From Chimonanthus salicifolius (taxonomy: Eukaryota > Streptophyta > Magnoliopsida > Laurales > Calycanthaceae), in the NCBI GenBank assembly GCA_013350335.1, contig CM023539.1, positions 44,316,631 to 44,380,630 on the forward strand: a DNA stretch of 64,000 nt. Reading direction: 5' to 3'. The notes beneath the pieces were generated by a model, which searched no databases, was not told where the DNA came from, and saw only the letters and a list, made by a program, of their open reading frames with translations. A program made the position numbers and the translations under genes. Below are positions 30,601 through 43,076 of the stretch, one piece after another; within the stretch, counting starts at the first letter, position 1, and every line of letters starts with the position of its first letter.

Positions 30601-32804
30601 TCATCGATGACTAAACGTGCTCAGTGGGAGTCCATCCTGGGGTCGAGGTGTGAGTTGGGGCAGCATAGTTGGTGATAGGATAAAGGGCCTGATTTTCCAC
30701 GTTCCATCGGCTTTGGATCTTTTTTTAGCTATGAATCTTTTGTCGTGTTTGTCAGGTGTCTAACATTTGGTATCAAACAAGGTACCATGTCCAATGTTCA
30801 AATCCTGGTGAAGCTGGTCTGGAGTGAAGCCGCCATAGACTGAGCTGTCAGAACATCAACAAGGAAGCATGGTGGTGGTATGTTATGTGATGAGTTATTG
30901 CTGAGGGGGAGTGTTGAGATTAATTAAGGACTTGCACGTGCCTGGTCGGCTTCAGCTTGGAGTATAGACATCGAGTTGGGCCAGCTTAGCATGAGATAGG
31001 ATAAAGGGTTTGATTTTCTGCATTCCATCAGCTCTAGAGATCTTTTTAGCTTTGGAGCTTTTGGCATATTGATCGGATACCTAACATGGAAAAGTCCCTT
31101 TGACATCGCTTGGTGTGTTTGGAGGAGAGGGAGCAAGAGAGTTTTTCAGGACAAAGCATTGTCACTGAGGTCTTGAGCACAAAAATAATCTCTCTTGATC
31201 TAATGAAATTTCTCAAAAAGGAAGAAGAAGAAGATAGGCATCATACCCACAGAGTTGCACAGGGACCAGAATTCTGTAATCCTGTTAGGCTAAATTTTAC
31301 AGGATGTGACTTGTTTGATTGGAGGCAATTTGTTAGCCCCGGGTTATGGTGTAACACAGTTCAAATCCAATCTAAAGTGAAGTAACCCAACGCCGTAGCT
31401 TAGCATAAATCGAAACTGAAGTGAGATAAACTAGAGTTGGTCATGGGTTCACTTAACTTAGCAGCAAACAAATGTGTCCCTGATTAATTCTTCAGATTAT
31501 ATAAAAGTATTAACAAGACTTACTCTTTATAACAGAAGCCGCAACACGTATGTAAAGATCCTGGACTCCAAAGGCCTTCTCTGCTATTGTCAAATCTCCA
31601 GAATCAATCAATTCCCCATGCCAAACAAGGCATTTAGAAGTATTGCTAATGCCTCCATCAGGATATGCATAAGCGCTGCAGCTGCAATTACTGATACACA
31701 GAGTTCTACACTCTTCTTCATTCGCAGCAGCAACTGACAATTCACCATCGGGAACTTTCCTCCTACCCAATGACAAGAAACCATCCTTCTCTCCACACTG
31801 CAATGGTGTCTTTCTCACGCATCCGCTCGACCGATTCTCCATATTCCAGTCTGTTGGCAAAGCAGGCACAAAGCCCGGCATACACTCACAAGTGGGGCTA
31901 TCTTGGTTGTTACAGCTACCATAGGCACCACAAGCAGCATAGATGTTGCACCTCTCTCCCGGTTGATGCCAGTTCAAACCCCAATTTGAACCATACCAAG
32001 ATTGACATCGTATTTGGCCCAATACATCGATCACTAGCCTTGTGTTGCTATACATGCCCGAATACTGAATATATATTTCGTCTTCTGTTTTTACGGAGCT
32101 GAAATGGAATAAGATCTCCAGTCTCTTGTTAAACGTTCGCAGGTTCCAGTATCCACTTCGCCAGTGGTAGGCCGAGCCCTTCCATATGAAAAACTGGTAT
32201 GAGTCTTGAGCATCAAACCCAACTGAGAAACTTCCAGGAGCAGGATCATTTTCATTTTTCCATGATCGTAGAACCGTGCTACGCCTGGTTCTTAAATTCA
32301 AGCCTAGCTTCATACCCGGTAGGAGGGTATCGGATGGATAATCGAAGCTTTGCCACAAGATGACTTTTGAATTTCCTTCTCTCAAAACTAGATTCCCACT
32401 ATCGAGCAGTGTGACTCTCGTAAAGTTCGATTTAAACGAAATGTTCGTCGACCAGTGGGTGTTTTCTTCTCCATCAAGTAATGCAAGATTTCCATCATTT
32501 GTGATTGTGAGAACTCCGGAAGAATCTCTAAGCGGGTTTTCTCTGTTTGCAACCCACACGATGGTTTGAATTGGGATCTTGTGGTACCATATTCCGATGA
32601 AGCGATTTGTTGAATTGCCGGGCTGAAGAAGCCCAGTTCAAAGATCTCCCCAGCCGACTTAATGCTCTGTCCATCTCTGATTGATTGCTTCAATGTTGTT
32701 GTGTCTGCTGCAACGCTAGATATTGCCACCAGTAGAAAAACAAAGATACGAAACTCACAACTTCCATCCATTATTCTGCTCTGGCCTATCATCTGTAGAA
32801 TCAT
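27689..32804 (-). pseudogene. G-type lectin S-receptor-like kinase, lineage B copy 2 (broken)
   Basis: Exons by alignment to B1: 32804-31524, 29721-29611, 29520-29309, 29218-29009, 28909-28675, 28222-28072, 27991-27689. Three lesions remove the product. One G is missing from a GGGG run at about 32619-32622, shifting the frame in the B-lectin domain just after FFSP. Exon 4 starts with 13 rather than 14 bases before the shared CTTGG (about 29214-29218), a second -1 shift ahead of the catalytic lysine. CGA has become TGA at 28850-28848, before the HRD motif. The activation-segment end MSPEYA reads MSREYA (about 28205). Exon 7 has six extra bases in frame. The membrane exon is intact, unlike B3. 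Intron 1 carries the TRIM. Confidence 0.93.
30592..31086 (+). mobile_element. TRIM retrotransposon in intron 1 of B2
   Basis: Same insertion as at 14958-15452, carried along by duplication. The LTRs are 30592-30765 and 30912-31086, and the flanking pentamers tggaa are identical (30587-30591, 31087-31091). The shared site and target duplication prove insertion before the B genes were duplicated. Confidence 0.87.
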
Positions 32805-33403
32805 GAAACAAGCATAGAAATCAGGGCTCCCACTAATTACTTTGCTTGCTATGATCAAACACTCAAGAGATCATGGCTGCTGAAACAAGTCCAAAGTCAA
32901 AACTAACGGAACACAATTTCTGAAACGTGTCGAAAGAATATGCACATGTGACGACATCCTCTTTTGACTTTGATTCCAACTTGGGGTAAAACACACAAAT
33001 GTGCCTTTATCGGGCCGCGCACTGTCCGACAGGCCTGTCGGGCCGGGCCGGGCCGGGCAGGATATTATGTTAATTGACCATTGTTATTGTGCGTGGCCGC
33101 CGACTTCCGATTAAGTTATCGGGCCGGGCCGGATTCTGTCGGGTCAGGGCGGACTTGGGTCCATTTACAGGATATTATTATTATTATTATTTTATTTATA
33201 AATAAAAGACCCAAGAAAGAAAGTTCAACTAAGGATCTTTTGGAAGAGAGATTCTCCCATTATTTCAGCTTTTTGAAGTATCTTTCAGGTTAAAAGAGCC
33301 AATTAAATGGTCCCTTTAATATTCAAAATATATTTTATTATATTATATAATATTTTTGGATGTACACTTAAAAAAATCCTAATTTAAAAGCTGAATCTAC
33401 CCA
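32805..33403. other. Upstream flank of B2 with the empty site of the 17376 element
   Basis: Near 33000 the sequence reads atgtgcctttatcgggccgc without interruption, the unoccupied form of the site that holds a 1.5-kb element upstream of B1. A GC-rich patch of cgggccgg words follows (33010-33165), then a TTA microsatellite (33173-33190). Confidence 0.75.
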
Positions 33404-34101
33404 CTCTATTGATAATTCTTACCTCTTCGATGATAAATATCGTGTAATCCACTCCACTGAATAATTCCAAGAGGATATCTCAATTGATTTGGGAGTAAGA
33501 TCTTTAGAGGGAGGTCTTCGATTCAAACTATGAGAGTCTTAATGAAGAATCACTTCCTACGAGAATAAGTATAGAGTAAAGTCTCATCGACTTATTCAGT
33601 GTGTGCCGATAGAGAGTTTTCACACTCCAAAGAACTAGTCAAGTGCGACGTCTGAGCACTTCTGGGCTTAAAAAAAAAAAAATCCACTCCACTTAATGCA
33701 GTGGCATAGTTATTGATTTTATTATGTTTTGATTGAAATGAAAAGGGATCATGCCCCAACTTTATTGATAATTCTTGCCTCTTCGGTAATAAATATCATG
33801 TAATCCACTCTAGTGAATAATCTCAAAGGGTTATCCCAATTGGTTTGGGAGTAAGATCTCTAGAGGGAGGTCTTGGATTCAAACTAATGAAGGGTCACTT
33901 CCTACGGGAATACGTATAGAGTAAGGTCTCATCGACTTATCTAATGTGTGCGGATAGGGGGTTTTCACACTCCAGAGGACTAATCGAGTGCAACGTCTGG
34001 ATATCTCCGGACCTAAAGAAAAAAATTCCACTCCACTTAATGCAGTTGCATAGTTATTGATTTTATTATGTTTTGATTGAAATGAAAAAGGATCATGCCC
34101 A
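33404..34101 (+). repeat. Tandem duplication of a ~355-bp SINE-like unit
   Basis: Two units start at about 33404 and 33759 and run from ctctattgataattctt to gatcatgccc. Each contains tctcaattgatttgggag followed by gggaggtcttggattcaaac, resembling box A and box B of a tRNA-derived SINE. The units are clearly diverged. B3 also has two units (58240 and 58594), while unit 1 has a single diverged copy (19261-19477), so the doubling preceded the B2/B3 split. The SINE assignment is tentative. Confidence 0.6.
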
Positions 34102-35710
34102 TAACAAAGTAGTCACATGTAAACCCTTTCAGTCAATTTTAGAAGTGAACCAAATCGGTCCATTATGACACAAAAAATGCAATTATTTTTCTATCTTATT
34201 TTTAATTTTATCATTTCTTCATAATCTACTTTCAAATAGTAAATTATTTCTCAATTTCCTTATTTTTATATATTTTTCTATTTTATTATTTTCTATTCCG
34301 TTATTTTAGTTTTCTTTTTAAAAAAATTCTTATATGATTTGACAATTTTAAAAAATTTCATAATTCCAAATTGAGTGAAATATCAAAACATTCTGTTTGA
34401 GAAGTAAAAAAAAAAAATTGAAATACCAAAAATGTACTGTTTTAAAGAGATGATTGAGACATGCAATCTAATCTCTCTCTGCACTTTCAATGTGAAACTC
34501 GTTGGCAGCCCCAACAATTCTCCCTTAAATGAGGCCAACCATCTGTCTGCTTGTAGATCTGCTGAGTCCACATGAGCTGGCCTTAGACTTTATTTTGATA
34601 CCACTTGATAGGACCTCAGTATCAGTCTAGAAGACTAATTTATTAGGCGGAGTGATCTAAATTTTTATGAATCCTTAAATCTCTCTCTACACTTTCAATA
34701 TTTGACTCATTTACAACCCTTGATGCTTAATCAAGCGTCATAACCCTTTAACCATGAACATCATTCATTCTAAGGGTCATGTTCTTCCGTATTCTCTTTC
34801 GTATGCAAAATTCTGAATTTATTCATCTAAACATAACCAATTATACATGAACAATGATTACCCACACCCTGGACCACACCTCAAATTGTGTGTACCTTTA
34901 AATAGCGCCCACTAAGGAGCCATGGATCGTCTTGATTCATTGAAGCAATATCTTTTGAGGGCCCAAAATTTTTATCACTTCTAATCTAAATATGGATGCG
35001 ATTTTAATTCAATGGCAAAATCCTCCCGTAGTTGGGTCAAATTGAGTAGGGATCTAAATCAAGGAAATGGATGAGTGTTATGGACTTGGTTGGAACTCAG
35101 TCCAAATACTCCCACTCAGGAGTCAAAAAATCAGTCTAGACGATATATTTTCTCTCCTCAATATTTAAAAAAAAAAAAAATCTCAGTGGCTTTTTTTTAA
35201 AAAAAAAATCATTTAAAAAAATAAAAAGGCTATTTTTAAAAAAATTAAAAAAATATAAATATCGACCGAAGTATCTACTGGGACTACAATTGGGACTACA
35301 ATTGATATATATATATTTTTTTTTATACCCATGCTCCCACTAGAAAGAAAAGTAACCTAGGCCCATCACTGGACTGCTTAATTATGAACTTAAATGTAGG
35401 CCCATGCATGACTTCTATTTGCTGGGCTAAGAAAATTTGGATGGACCCTTTGCTGGAAAACATCAATAGATTGACTGAAGCTTAAGAACTAAGAAGCATA
35501 ATTGCCATGAGTGGAGCTCTTACTTCAGCAGTTCAGTCCATTTCCAATGCATTTGTTGCTGATGGCCCAAAGGAAGATAGGATTACTTCACCACTGCCAA
35601 ATCTGACCAGCCAATCAATTTATTTGTCAAAGAAAGAATTCTCTCCTAGAAATTAGAATCGATGGTGGATATTACAAAGAAAATTTTCTTATTGGTAAAT
35701 AACTAAAATT
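34102..35710. other. AT-rich flank with a decayed TRIM
   Basis: At about 34455-34723 a decayed relative of the TRIM at 23891 can be recognised. One LTR ends gcagccccaaca at 34516. The short interior contains gataccacttga, the inverted primer-binding site. A second LTR-like stretch follows from about 34611. The remainder is AT-rich without a supported gene. The whole stretch is repeated at 58936-60528. Confidence 0.6.
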
Positions 35711-36935
35711 TTGTTGTTCTAATCTTAAAGAGGTGAATTCAAATTTTATGATTTATTTATTTATTTATTTCATAGAAATTTGTCAAATTTAATTATGAGT
35801 ATCAAATGTAAATAAATAAAAAATGATGATAATTTTTAAAAGTTATACTCCCTCTCTCCTATTTTAGTTGTCCCATTTTAAAATTTTGTTGTTCTAATCT
35901 TAAAGAGGTGAATTCAAATTTTATGATTTATTTATTTATTTATTTCATAGAAATTTGTCAAATTTAATTATGAGTATCAAATGTAAATAAATAAAAAATG
36001 ATGATAATTTTTAAAAGTTATACTCCCTCTCTCCTATTTTAGTTGTCCCATTTTAAAATTTTGTTGTTCTAATCTTAAAGAGGTGAATTCAAGTTTTATG
36101 ATTTATTTATTTATTTATTTCATAGAAATTTGTCAAATTTAATTATGAGTATCAAATGTAAATAAATAAAAAATGATGATAATTTTTAAAAGTTATACTC
36201 CCTCTCTCCTATTTTAGTTGTCCCATTTTAAAATTTTGTTGTTCTAATCTTAAAGAGGTGAATTCAAATTTTATGATTTATTTATTTATTTATTTCATAG
36301 AAATTTGTCAAATTTAATTATGAGTATCAAATGTAAATAAATAAAAAATGATGATAATTTTTAAAAGTTATACTCCCTCTCTCCTATTTTAGTTGTCCCA
36401 TTTTAAAATTTTGTTGTTCTAATCTTAAAGAGGTGAATTCAAATTTTATGATTTATTTATTTATTTATTTCATAGAAATTTGTCAAATTTAATTATGAGT
36501 ATCAAATGTAAATAAATAAAAAATGATGATAATTTTTAAAAGTTATACTCCCTCTCTCCTATTTTAGTTGTCCCATTTTAAAATTTTGTTGTTCTAATCT
36601 TAAAGAGGTGAATTCAAATTTTATGATTTATTTATTTATTTATTTCATAGAAATTTGTCAAATTTAATTATGAGTATCAAATGTAAATAAATAAAAAATG
36701 ATGATAATTTTTAAAAGTTATACTCCCTCTCTCCTATTTTAGTTGTCCCATTTTAAAATTTTGTTGTTCTAATCTTAAAGAGGTGAATTCAAATTTTATG
36801 ATTTATTTATTTATTTATTTCATAGAAATTTGTCAAATTTAATTATGAGTATCAAATGTAAATAAATAAAAAATGATGATAATTTTTAAAAGTTATACTC
36901 CCTCTCTCCCATTTTAGTTGTCCCATTTTAAAATT
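35711..36935. repeat. 175-bp tandem array, seven units
   Basis: The phrase ttgttgttctaatcttaaag starts at 35711, 35886, 36061, 36236, 36411, 36586 and 36761, an exact 175-bp period. The units are almost identical; a visible difference is one A to G near 36092. Each unit ends with the left terminus of the Stowaway-like MITE that follows the array (tactccctctctcc then tagttgtccc), so the repeat unit captured the MITE end. The duplicate segment has only two units (60529-60878). Confidence 0.96.
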
Positions 36936-37076
36936 TTAAATTTTTTAAGGAAGGGTTCTGAGAAGATTTATGAAATTCTCTACAATATCCTTTAACTCTT
37001 CCAAAATGCATATAAGATAACTATTTTGGAACAGTCTCAAAATGCATATAAGACAATTAAATTTGGACAGATAGAG
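36898..37076. mobile_element. Stowaway-like MITE at the end of the 175-bp array
   Basis: It starts CTCCCTCTCTCCCATTTTAG after TA and ends with ggacagatagag before TA; the right end inverts to CTCTATCTGTCC. The length of about 179 bp, CTCCCTC termini and TA target fit a Stowaway MITE. Its first ~38 bp overlap the last unit of the 175-bp array. An equivalent copy is at 60841-61019. Confidence 0.75.
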
Positions 37077-37078
37077 TA

Positions 37079-38327
37079 TTAAATATTACTAAAAAAAAAA
37101 AGTAAACTTAACAATTGCAAATTTTTACAGAAAAATTTCTATTAAATAGTCATTAAATAACTTAAGAAACTATACACAAATCATAAATAAAATGATCTCC
37201 TATAAGACTAGAATAAGATGTATTAGGTTATGCAACTCGGGAGGGTGTTTCATACTTTCGTGTATATGAATTTCTCATGCAAGTTTTATAGCATCCACCT
37301 TAATTTAGATGGGGACGTTAAAAGGGAAAATCACAGAAAATATAATATTTAAAAATAATAAATAATAAAATAAAATAGTATTAAGGAGTTTATCGTAAAT
37401 TTATCGGGATATTATCGCGATTTTATCTAGACTTTATCGAAAATTTACTATAGTGATGATAAATCTTGGGACATTAAAGGTGAATGGTATTTTGCCGATA
37501 AAAATGTGGTATATTTAAAACTTTCATCGATATTTGTGACATTGAATAAGAGGGCATTGTATAAGTCTTTAGATCCATAGAGCCCATTGTAAGTCGTGGC
37601 CATCAGGTGACTACGAAACTCATGGGACCTCTAATTCCTAAGCTAAAACACTTGTCATTTGAGTTATCCCATGTGAACTTATTATTTTCACATTCTTAAA
37701 TCCAAATAACTTATTAATTTTTTTTTAATGAGTTGTAATCAAAGTCAATTTCACTCTTTAAAAGATATCACATTTATAGACCATATCAACAAAATTAAAT
37801 AAAAGAAAAATCACCTTTTCAATAATTTTTAGAACATTATAAAATATTGAAATATTAACGAAAGTCTAAATAATTAGGCCACCATTAATTTGGATGAGGT
37901 AATAATGCTTCTTCAAACTCTAAATAATTATTAAAAATATGTTATACTGTTGTAGGTTTAAAACCTATATCAAAAGAAATAAAAAATTTACATGCATCTA
38001 AATTAGAATTATGAGCAATAGTTATAGTGAAATTTTAGTTTACGATGAAATTTTATATTTCAATGTAAGTAATAAGTATAACAAATGACTGTATGGGTGG
38101 CGACGTGGCGTGAGGCTTGTAAGGTGGGAACGAGAAGTTGAGAAAAGGAACTGAGAAAGAAATAAATACAAAAGCACGTGAATCTCGAGAGAATCTCATA
38201 TCTTGCAATATATCGCAAGGTACGAGGCATCCAAATTCCAAATATATCTCTAGCCTTGGTCAAACACGTGCATATCATTTATATAAACAACATGAAAATT
38301 AAGAAAAATTAAAAAAAAAAATTTGTA
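37079..38327. other. AT-rich intergenic DNA shared with unit 3
   Basis: No gene was found. Around 37387-37445 the word ttatcg recurs several times (ttatcgggatattatcgcg), another short-word-rich patch. The sequence is repeated at 61021-62267, and the two diverge where B2's flank joins a truncated TIR element at about 38328. Confidence 0.6.
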
Positions 38328-39689
38328 CTATGCACATTATTTTTTAAGCACGGTGTATTTTCAAAATTTCTCAAATTGAATATCCGGACTAATTACGATA
38401 ACCTGATAAATATACTTTAAGACTTTAAGGTCTTTTGGCACTCCTAAATATATTTTTGGCACACCCTAGGGATACTCTTATTTGTAAAATACTGTGTTTT
38501 AAATATTTAGGAGTGTCAAAACACCTTGAAGTCTAAAAGTATTTTTATCAGATTATCGTAATTAGTCAGGATATTTAATTTGAGAAATTTTGAAAGTACA
38601 TAGTGTTTAAAAAATAACTTTAAAATTTAAAAAAAAAATTGATTCATTCGGATGAATTAGTGATTCATCCGCATGAATCACCAATGAATTGATTCATCCA
38701 AATGAATCAGTGATTCATCCGAATGAATTAATTTTTTTTTTAAATTTGAAAGTTATTTTTTAAGCACTGTGTATTTCCAAAATTTCTCAAACTAAATATC
38801 CGGACTAATTATGATAATCTGATAAAAATACTTTAAGATTTCAAAGTGTTTTAACACTCATAAATATTTAAAACGCAGTATTTTACAAATAAAGATATCC
38901 TTAGAGTGTGCCAAAAACACATTTAGGAATATCAAAAGACCTTTAAGTCTTAAAGTATATTTATCAAGTTATCGTAATTAGTCCGGATATTCAATTTGAG
39001 AAATTTTGAAAATATACAGCGCTTAAAAAATAATGTGCATAGTGTATTAAATAATAAAATCTCCTTTAAAACTTCAAAGTTATTTTTAAGCACTGAGTAT
39101 TATCAAAATTTCTCAAATTGAATATTCAAACTAATTATGATAACCTGATAAATATACTTTAAGACTTCAAGATCTTTTGACACTTTTAAATGTGTTTTTG
39201 GCACACCCTAGGGATACCCTTATTTGTAAAATACTGTGTTTTAAATATTTAGGAGGGTCAAAACACATTGAAGTCTTAAAGTATTTTTATCAAATTATCA
39301 TAATTAGTATGGATATTTAATTTGAGAAATTTTGGAAATACACAATGCTGAAAAAATAACTTTAAAATTTAATAAAAATTTGATTCATTCTAATGAATCA
39401 GTCATTCGTTACAACGAATCCAATTGAATGGATGAACAGTGAAGCGGGTGAACAGTAATGCGCGTTACTGTTCACCCACTTTATTCGTTGAAACGAATTA
39501 ATTTATAAAGGGTATTCGTTCGAACGAATTAAAATTGGATGGGGTTGCGTCCATTCGTTTGAACGAATGGCGAAATGAATTGGGAATTCGTTCGAACGAA
39601 TAGAAATGCAGGGGCAAAATGGTAATTAGCCACCCGCACCCAGAAACGGGTGTGTAGAGGCAGAAAATTCGGGTGTGTAAACGGGAGCC
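38328..39689. mobile_element. Long-TIR element, left part deleted
   Basis: This is the right two thirds of the element whose left end is at 62634. The right terminus inverts to GGCTCCCGTTTACACACC. Its outer ~150 bp or more, with TTCGTTCGAACGAA words and the phrase ggggcaaaatggtaatt, are an inverted copy of 62634-62900. Eight T follow at 39690-39697, matching eight T before the left end at 62634. It contains palindromic cassettes P4 (38337-38617, core forward), P5 (38753-39033, inverted) and P6 (39080-39359, forward), with ATTCATCCGNATGAAT words between P4 and P5. Relative to unit 3, about 1 kb is missing at 38328, with a shared act at the junction. Non-coding. Confidence 0.78.
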
Positions 39690-39703
39690 TTTTTTTTAAT
39701 ATT

Positions 39704-40769
39704 AATATTTATTTGGGCGGGCCATACAAACACTTGGTTTTTCTGTTTCTACAAACCCAATTTAAAAAAATTGAGTGAAGTTATCATTCTACCCCTCCAT
39801 GTTATCATTCTACCCCTCCATGTATATTCATCCGAACGAACTGTCAGTTCATTTTCAGTTCGTTCAGATGAACATACTCATCCGACCGAACACATCAGTG
39901 TAATTTCAATTCGTTCGAATGAATAGTTTGGTTCATTCGAATGATTGGCATTTCATTCGAATGAACAGTTTAGTTCATTTGAATGAAATGCCAATCATTC
40001 GAATGAAACAAACTATTCATTCGAATGATTGGCATTTCATTCGAATGAACAGTTTAGTTCATTTGAATGAAATGCCAATCATTCGAATGAACCAAACTAT
40101 TCATTCGAATGAAATGTCATATATATGTCAATTCTTTACAAAATTTGATTCATTCATTCAAATGAACTGTAAGTTCATTTAGAGGAACTAAAATTACACT
40201 GAGGTGTTCATTCGGATAACTGTATTCATTCGAATGTACTGATAATGAACTAGCAGTTCGTTTAGATGAGTTAAAATACAGGAGTAGAATGATAATTTTA
40301 TCAAAAAAATCAAAAAGAGATATGTAGAGACAGAAAATTCAAATGTCCAGGTGGTCATTTGAAATTTGCAAAAGTAGAATATTAAAAAGAAGATCTAAGT
40401 GGTGGAGACTTTGAACAGAGCAGTCGTCGTCCTCGTCCCAACGCTCAAGCCAACCTCGTCACCGTCAAATAATGATGCTTTCGGTCCTCCTTTTATTATT
40501 ATTTCTTTTTTGGTAGGAATTTTCTTTCAATTATTTTGCCAAGCAGAAGATGTGCATCAATTTAGGCCACAGTCATGGAATCCATCTGTAGCTGAAAGAG
40601 ACACAGAACAAGAAATTCAAATTACTATGGGCATATTTGAAGTTTGATAAGCTGGGATTTTTATTTTTTTTGTAATAAAAAATTTTGGATTAGAAATATC
40701 ATGGTATACTACTTTTCTAGAAGAGACACATTTTAAGTATATTTTTTGTCATTTAAGTAACAAAAATAT
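39704..40769. repeat. Duplicated ~1-kb segment, copy 1, with TTCGAA palindromes
   Basis: It matches 43077-44076. The left part (39714 to about 40370) looks like a TIR element: it opens with acacttggtttttctgtttc and closes with gtagagacagaaaattc, roughly inverted to each other and to the ends at 39689 and 62634. The inside is dense in TTCATTCGAATGAA words. A perfect-looking hairpin of two ~35-nt arms occurs twice here (39932-40006 and 40016-40090) but once in the other copy. The right part carries a short reading frame (40399-40647). Confidence 0.75.
40399..40647 (+). other. Unassigned 82-codon reading frame, copy 1
   Basis: The frame starts MVETLNRAVVVLVP and has a hydrophobic stretch, PPFIIISFLVGIFF, in the middle. 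I recognise no family. The second copy (43701-43949) is open as well, but of the few differences three change an amino acid, which gives no sign of selection. No promoter or intron was identified. It could be a captured gene fragment or chance. Confidence 0.2.
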
Positions 40770-42557
40770 CTTTGATAAAATTTTAATACAGTAGATAATT
40801 ACGTATTTCACAACAGATAACCTTGTAATTGAAATTAAAAAGTGTAGTAGCGCCTTACAAAATAGAATTAGCGGTGTCTCTACCAATTCCTTTTCAATTT
40901 TAAATTTTTATGTTTTATAAAATAAAAGTTTTTAGGGCAATCTTACACAACTTCAGTACTTTAGATTTTAAAGATTTGAACTTTAAACTTCTGCCATTAT
41001 ATGATTCTCACATTTGAGCCCATAATTTGAAGCCTATCAGACATACAATAATTATACACAAATACTTAATTTTCGGAATTAATAGAATTTCCTGACTTTA
41101 AAAATGGTAAATTCTATGAAATCTTTTATCAGATAGGCTGTAAAAGTAAAGCAACGTAGCTATATAACTCTTACAAAATAGGTGTGGCATGACAGAATTT
41201 TAAGTATTAATGTATCAGCTTATATAAGTTGATACAACACCTATCAATCTATTAAATTATCTTTTATTTCAAAATATGAAAAATTGAAATGTTGAGAAAG
41301 ACACTATCAAGTTATCAACATAAGTAGGGGTGAAAAACCTGATCCGCATGATCTGATCCAAAAAAATTATTGTGAGAATCAGATTAAAAAAAATACCCAC
41401 ATAAAATTCAGATCAAATTACGCTGAGGAATTTAAAATTCAACCCAACCGAAACGGATATGACCCAACCTGATCCAAGAAGACCCGACCCAACCCAATTT
41501 TCGTAACTAAATATAAAACCCACTTCCAATATTAAGTACATAAGTGACTTTATGAACGTCGCTGATATGTATTAGGTGATATTTAAACTTTAAATGGATG
41601 ACAGATATACTACATATGAACCTGACGTAACTTTTCCATATCCCTTCAAATCTTCGGAGGCCAATTGTCTACAGTAAGAGAGACCATTTGATTCTTACAT
41701 ATAACGTGGAGTAATTCTATCGAGCATCAGATAAGAATGATTTAAAAAAATGTGATTAGAGTATATAATTAGGTAAAATTAATAGAGAAAGAATATATTA
41801 ATAGTGTCATTTTGTCTATATACTTGCTAATATCTACAAATTTTTAAAACATTTTACGTTATTTTATTTAAGGGCAAAAACATTACTGTTAAAATATGAC
41901 AGTCAAAATGCTCACCTTATGACGTTCAATTCCTCTAAATCACTTTCATAAAGTTTCTCTCTATTGATTAAATCAGTGTGTATAGATTAAAAAGTTTATC
42001 CATACTTGTGAGATTAATCTTACCTCTAATATATAGTAGAGATGCTCATATCACAAAAAAAAAATATTATATACATCAGCGACTTTGAGATATAATACAA
42101 TAATTAATCCACATGAAGTTTACATCGTCATCATCCTGATATTCTTTATCTGCAATGATAATTAGGTTACCTAAGAACTTAATCTAAGACTTTATTAAAT
42201 AGAAGTCTCCCATGTTCATTGCCGAAGAGCCCCCCACGGTACAGCTGACAGCTATGGACTATTGTAGAATATGAATTGAAGTAAACAAATATGCGTTTGA
42301 TTTAAGGTCGGCTACAATGTTGACCAGTATTTAAAAGTCAGTGGTCATCATTTTGCGTGTAAGAAACTGTAAAATCTATCTAGTAATCTTGACCTAAGAA
42401 CTCTCCCACCTACTTCAACAGTTGCACTAGGGTTGGGTAACAATGAGAGTTCAGTGATTTCAACATTTTCATTATTGTCAATACTTCTAATTCAATTCCT
42501 CTAGAGTTGACATTGACAGTTAATTAGACAAAATTTAATTTAAAAGGGAGGTCATTT
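40770..42557. other. Unique intergenic DNA, with a possible hAT-MITE fragment
   Basis: This is the only stretch between the two ~1-kb duplicates that is not repeated elsewhere in the window. At 41325 TAGGGGTGAAAAACC opens a patch with cccgacccaaccc words to about 41510, like the MITE at 25151, but no right end was found. No gene is supported. Confidence 0.5.
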
Positions 42558-43076
42558 AGACACCGCACTATTCTGTCAGTAGATATTAATTTTCAGATTT
42601 TTAATTAAAAATTACTATTCTGCCCTTCCACACGGAATTAACATGAAAAAATTGATTGACCTGAAGAAATCAATCGATTGAAAAATCGATCGATTCATCC
42701 GGCTTCCGAGCGTAACAAATCGGATCGATTTGTTAATGTATGCTACAGTAATTATATTATTTAAATAATAAAATTTCTTTTAAAATTTTAAAGTTATTTT
42801 TTAAATATTGTGTATTTTCAAAATTTCTCAAATTGAATATCCGGACTAATTACGATAACCTGATAAAAATACTTTAAAACTTTAAGGTCTTTTGACACTC
42901 CTAAATATTTAAAACACAGTATTTTACAAATAAAGGTATCTCTAGGGTGTGCCGAAAACACATTTAGAAGTGTCCAAAGACCTTGAAATTTTAAAGTATT
43001 TTTATCAGGTTATCGTAATTAGTCCGGATATTCAATTTTAGAAATTTTGAAAATACACAGTACTTAAAAAATAATG
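42558..43076. mobile_element. Truncated relative of the 17376 element with palindromic cassette P7
   Basis: The left end, agacaccgcactattctgtcag, matches the subterminal start of the element upstream of B1. AATCGATCGATT-type words follow (42640-42735), then one full palindromic cassette P7 (42794-43074, core inverted). It passes directly into the second copy of the ~1-kb segment at 43077, with no right terminus of its own, so it is a chimera or deletion product. Confidence 0.65.

Noticed and set aside
35711..36935. Regularly spaced repeats that might be mistaken for a CRISPR array
   Set aside because: The whole 175-bp unit is repeated with no unique spacers, in a plant genome.
39919..40182. 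An 87-aa frame of repeated HSNDWHFIRMN-like phrases
   Set aside because: A direct translation of the TTCATTCGAATGAA palindromic words, not a protein repeat family.
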